Source of the DNA: UMGS1124 sp045541255
Lineage (GTDB): Bacteria; Bacillota_I; Bacilli_A; RF39; UBA660
NCBI GenBank assembly: GCA_045541255.1
Contig: JAZQIU010000041.1
Coordinates: 1-16,042 of the forward strand
Direction: 5' to 3'
DNA: 16,042 bases
Positions 14,809 to 16,042 of this stretch are shown here, in pieces (positions within the stretch are counted from its first letter, which is position 1; each line of letters begins with the position of its first letter). The notes beneath the pieces were generated by a model. It saw only the letters and a program-made list of their open reading frames with translations, was not told the DNA's origin and made no database searches. A program made the translations under genes and the position numbers.

Positions 14809-15612
14809 CTATAAATAACTGATAACTAATATAAATGCAAATAATACAAATATAATGCTATCTAATCTGTCTAGTATTCCACCATGCCCTGGAATTAAAT
14901 TACCAAAATCTTTTTTGTTAAATTCTCTTTTTATAGCACTAAAGAACAGGTCACCACATTGTCCTATAACACTTAAAAATATTATTATTGAAATTACAGT
15001 TAAAATGTTTGTTGATGCATTAATTATATTTATGTAATACATAGTACAAACAAAAGTTGAAATTATTGTACCTATTATACAACCCTCTATTGTTTTATTT
15101 GGACTAATATTAGTGAATTTATGTTTGCCAATTAACTTCCCACCAAATAAAGCAAAAGTATCTGTTAATGTAGTTATTAGTATTAATAAAATAAAGTATT
15201 TTATACCATAATTATATACTGAAATTAATAAATTAAATCCTATTCCTAAAAATAAAACATTACTCAATAAATAAAATGCGTCGGTAATTTTATATTTATT
15301 TCTATAAAATAATATTGGGATGCAAATTGCTAAAATTATTCCACATAAAACTTTGTATGAAACACCAAATAATAATCCATATTTTTCAAAGTTAGAAAAT
15401 ATTAAATATAACATTCCTATTAATCCAATACATTTCATTAAAGTTGGATAATCATTAGTTTTGTCTTTTCTAATTTCTATAAGTTCTTTATAAGCAATAC
15501 AACCAATCAATCCAACACCCAAACTGTATGGAATTCCCCCAATAATTATTAAAGGAATTATAATTAATATCATTATTATTGCACTAAATATTCTTTTTTT
15601 CATTAACTTCAT
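14809..15612 (-). CDS. cdsA: Phosphatidate cytidylyltransferase
   Basis: Makes CDP-diacylglycerol from phosphatidic acid and CTP in the membrane, the precursor of phosphatidylglycerol (which the LtaS-family enzyme at 4983-7103 would use). There are about eight membrane segments across 267 aa. The CDS family signature is present at residues 225-251: SAIKR, KKDFGNLIPGHGGILDR, LD. The conserved upstream segment TDTFALFGGKLIGKHK, then SPNKTIEG (about 150-176), is also there. Two starts are possible, ATG at 15612 and ATG at 15603 (MKKRIFS); neither has a strong ribosome site, and the predicted transcription start (about 15623) slightly favours the second. It forms an operon with rseP. In many Bacillota dxr lies between cdsA and rseP and uppS lies before cdsA; neither is present here. 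Confidence 0.96.
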   Translation of the reverse strand: MKLMKKRIFSAIIMILIIIPLIIIGGIPYSLGVGLIGCIAYKELIEIRKDKTNDYPTLMKCIGLIGMLYLIFSNFEKYGLLFGVSYKVLCGIILAICIPILFYRNKYKITDAFYLLSNVLFLGIGFNLLISVYNYGIKYFILLILITTLTDTFALFGGKLIGKHKFTNISPNKTIEGCIIGTIISTFVCTMYYINIINASTNILTVISIIIFLSVIGQCGDLFFSAIKREFNKKDFGNLIPGHGGILDRLDSIIFVLFAFILVISYL

Positions 15613-15629
15613 CTACCATTTCTAAAATT

Positions 15630-15638
15630 AGTATAACA
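15630..15638 (-). promoter_or_regulatory. Possible extended -10 promoter of cdsA-rseP
   Basis: TGTTATACT on the minus strand (15638-15630). There is no convincing -35 box; a T-run occupies that area. Predicted start near 15623. Confidence 0.45.
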
Positions 15639-15660
15639 CAATTTTAAAAAAAGTAATATA

Positions 15661-15996
15661 TTATTCTTTAATAATTTTACTTAGATAAACAAAATTCAAA
15701 TCACTATTATAAATTTTATTCTCAAATAATTTAAAATTTTCTAAACTTAATTTATCATCAATAAAAACTATACTACCATTTTCAATATTATTTAAAGATT
15801 CAATAAAATTACCTAAATTATATTTAAATGGAAGACACACAAAATCTGGTGAATACTTACTTCCAAGTTCTATTGTTTTTTTAGTAATTAGCGGCGCTTT
15901 AACTACTTTTAAATTAGTTAATTTCTTTAAAAGATATGATATTGGAACATGATAATTACCAAGATGAGGAAAACTAATTATTTTATTATTTTTCAT
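15661..15996 (-). CDS. Short DUF2229/CoA-activase-like protein (N-terminal part only)
   Basis: This 111-aa protein starts MKNNKIISFPHLGNYHVPISYL and contains ITKKTIELGSKYSPDFVCLPFKYNLGNFIE (given as one motif region, residues about 37-66). These match by eye the N-terminus of DUF2229 proteins, related to 2-hydroxyacyl-CoA dehydratase activase components, including the conserved KYSP-x-x-x-C and NLGNF-I motifs. Family members are usually more than 300 aa and continue into a Gly/Cys-rich segment after this point; here the sequence diverges (NGSIVFIDDKLSLENFKLF) and ends. It could be a decayed gene, a frameshifted gene or a domesticated single domain. An AAAGGA ribosome site lies 11 bases before the ATG, and the reading frame before it ends two bases upstream of the ATG, so the two are probably co-transcribed. 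Confidence 0.7.
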   Translation of the reverse strand: MKNNKIISFPHLGNYHVPISYLLKKLTNLKVVKAPLITKKTIELGSKYSPDFVCLPFKYNLGNFIESLNNIENGSIVFIDDKLSLENFKLFENKIYNSDLNFVYLSKIIKE

Positions 15997-15997
15997 T

Positions 15998-16042
15998 TTA
16001 AAAATTATCCTTTCTTGTTTTAATAATATCTAAAAAACTTTC
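15998..16042 (-). CDS. C-terminal end of an upstream reading frame (partial at window edge)
   Basis: An open frame enters from the right edge and ends with TAA at 15998-16000; the visible residues are ESFLDIIKTRKDNF. The stop lies just before the ATG of the short DUF2229-like gene, and the ribosome site of that gene lies inside it. Fourteen codons are too few to name a product. The tight spacing is what makes a real gene end plausible. Confidence 0.4.
   Translation of the reverse strand, partial: ESFLDIIKTRKDNF

Noticed and set aside
1..16042. Use of TGA as tryptophan (mycoplasma code)
   Set aside because: TGA ends the ybxB-like gene and closes the frame before rpoB, and tryptophans are encoded by TGG throughout.

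Overview
This 16 kb window is very AT-rich and reads as a walled, low-GC Gram-positive bacterium, probably an uncultured gut Bacilli lineage near Erysipelotrichales/RF39 (an inference from gene content, not a classification). TGA acts as a stop codon (it ends the ybxB-like gene and sits directly before the rpoB GTG), so the mycoplasma genetic code is excluded. Most intergenic gaps are short, and most transcription units carry their own sigma-A-type promoter, often with an extended -10 (TGn) element. All genes but one are on the minus strand, so the description below also runs from right to left within operons.

Left end (1-4450): a nearly complete rpoB preceded by a ybxB-type methyltransferase, the same order as B. 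subtilis ybxB-rpoB. rplJ/rplL do not precede it. RpoB is unusual in three ways. Its 3' end (about 300-590) has a different codon usage and Streptococcus-like protein sequence. It then continues in frame, through an acidic linker, into the start of an SdrD_B/Cna-B-like surface-protein domain that runs off the window. It also carries Asp at the site equivalent to E. coli His526 in the rifampicin pocket.

Middle (4500-9400): an unrecognised 136-aa gene, an LtaS-family phosphoglycerol transferase (cell envelope polymer synthesis) with a Thr/Lys-rich tail, a divergent DUF192 gene (the only plus-strand gene), and argS. The LtaS/DUF192 divergent promoter region holds a perfect 8-bp-arm inverted repeat and an 11-bp-period direct repeat that could be regulatory.

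Right half (9400-13700): a three-gene operon (unknown 118-aa protein, single-pass Ig-like membrane protein, LytR-CpsA-Psr transferase carrying an SBP-like extracellular segment), joined by overlaps and ribosome sites placed inside upstream genes. Upstream of it is a separately transcribed secreted protein with an InlB-type repeat and a sortase-like C-terminal tail (NKKTG). These genes together point to active decoration of a peptidoglycan wall.

Right end (13700-16042): a translationally coupled cdsA-rseP pair (phospholipid precursor synthesis and site-2 protease) without the dxr gene often found between them. Beyond it is a short gene corresponding to only the N-terminal part of a DUF2229/CoA-activase-type protein, abutting the end of another reading frame at the window edge. 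No rRNA, tRNA, CRISPR array, transposase or prophage gene was seen, and no gap exceeds 300 bases.
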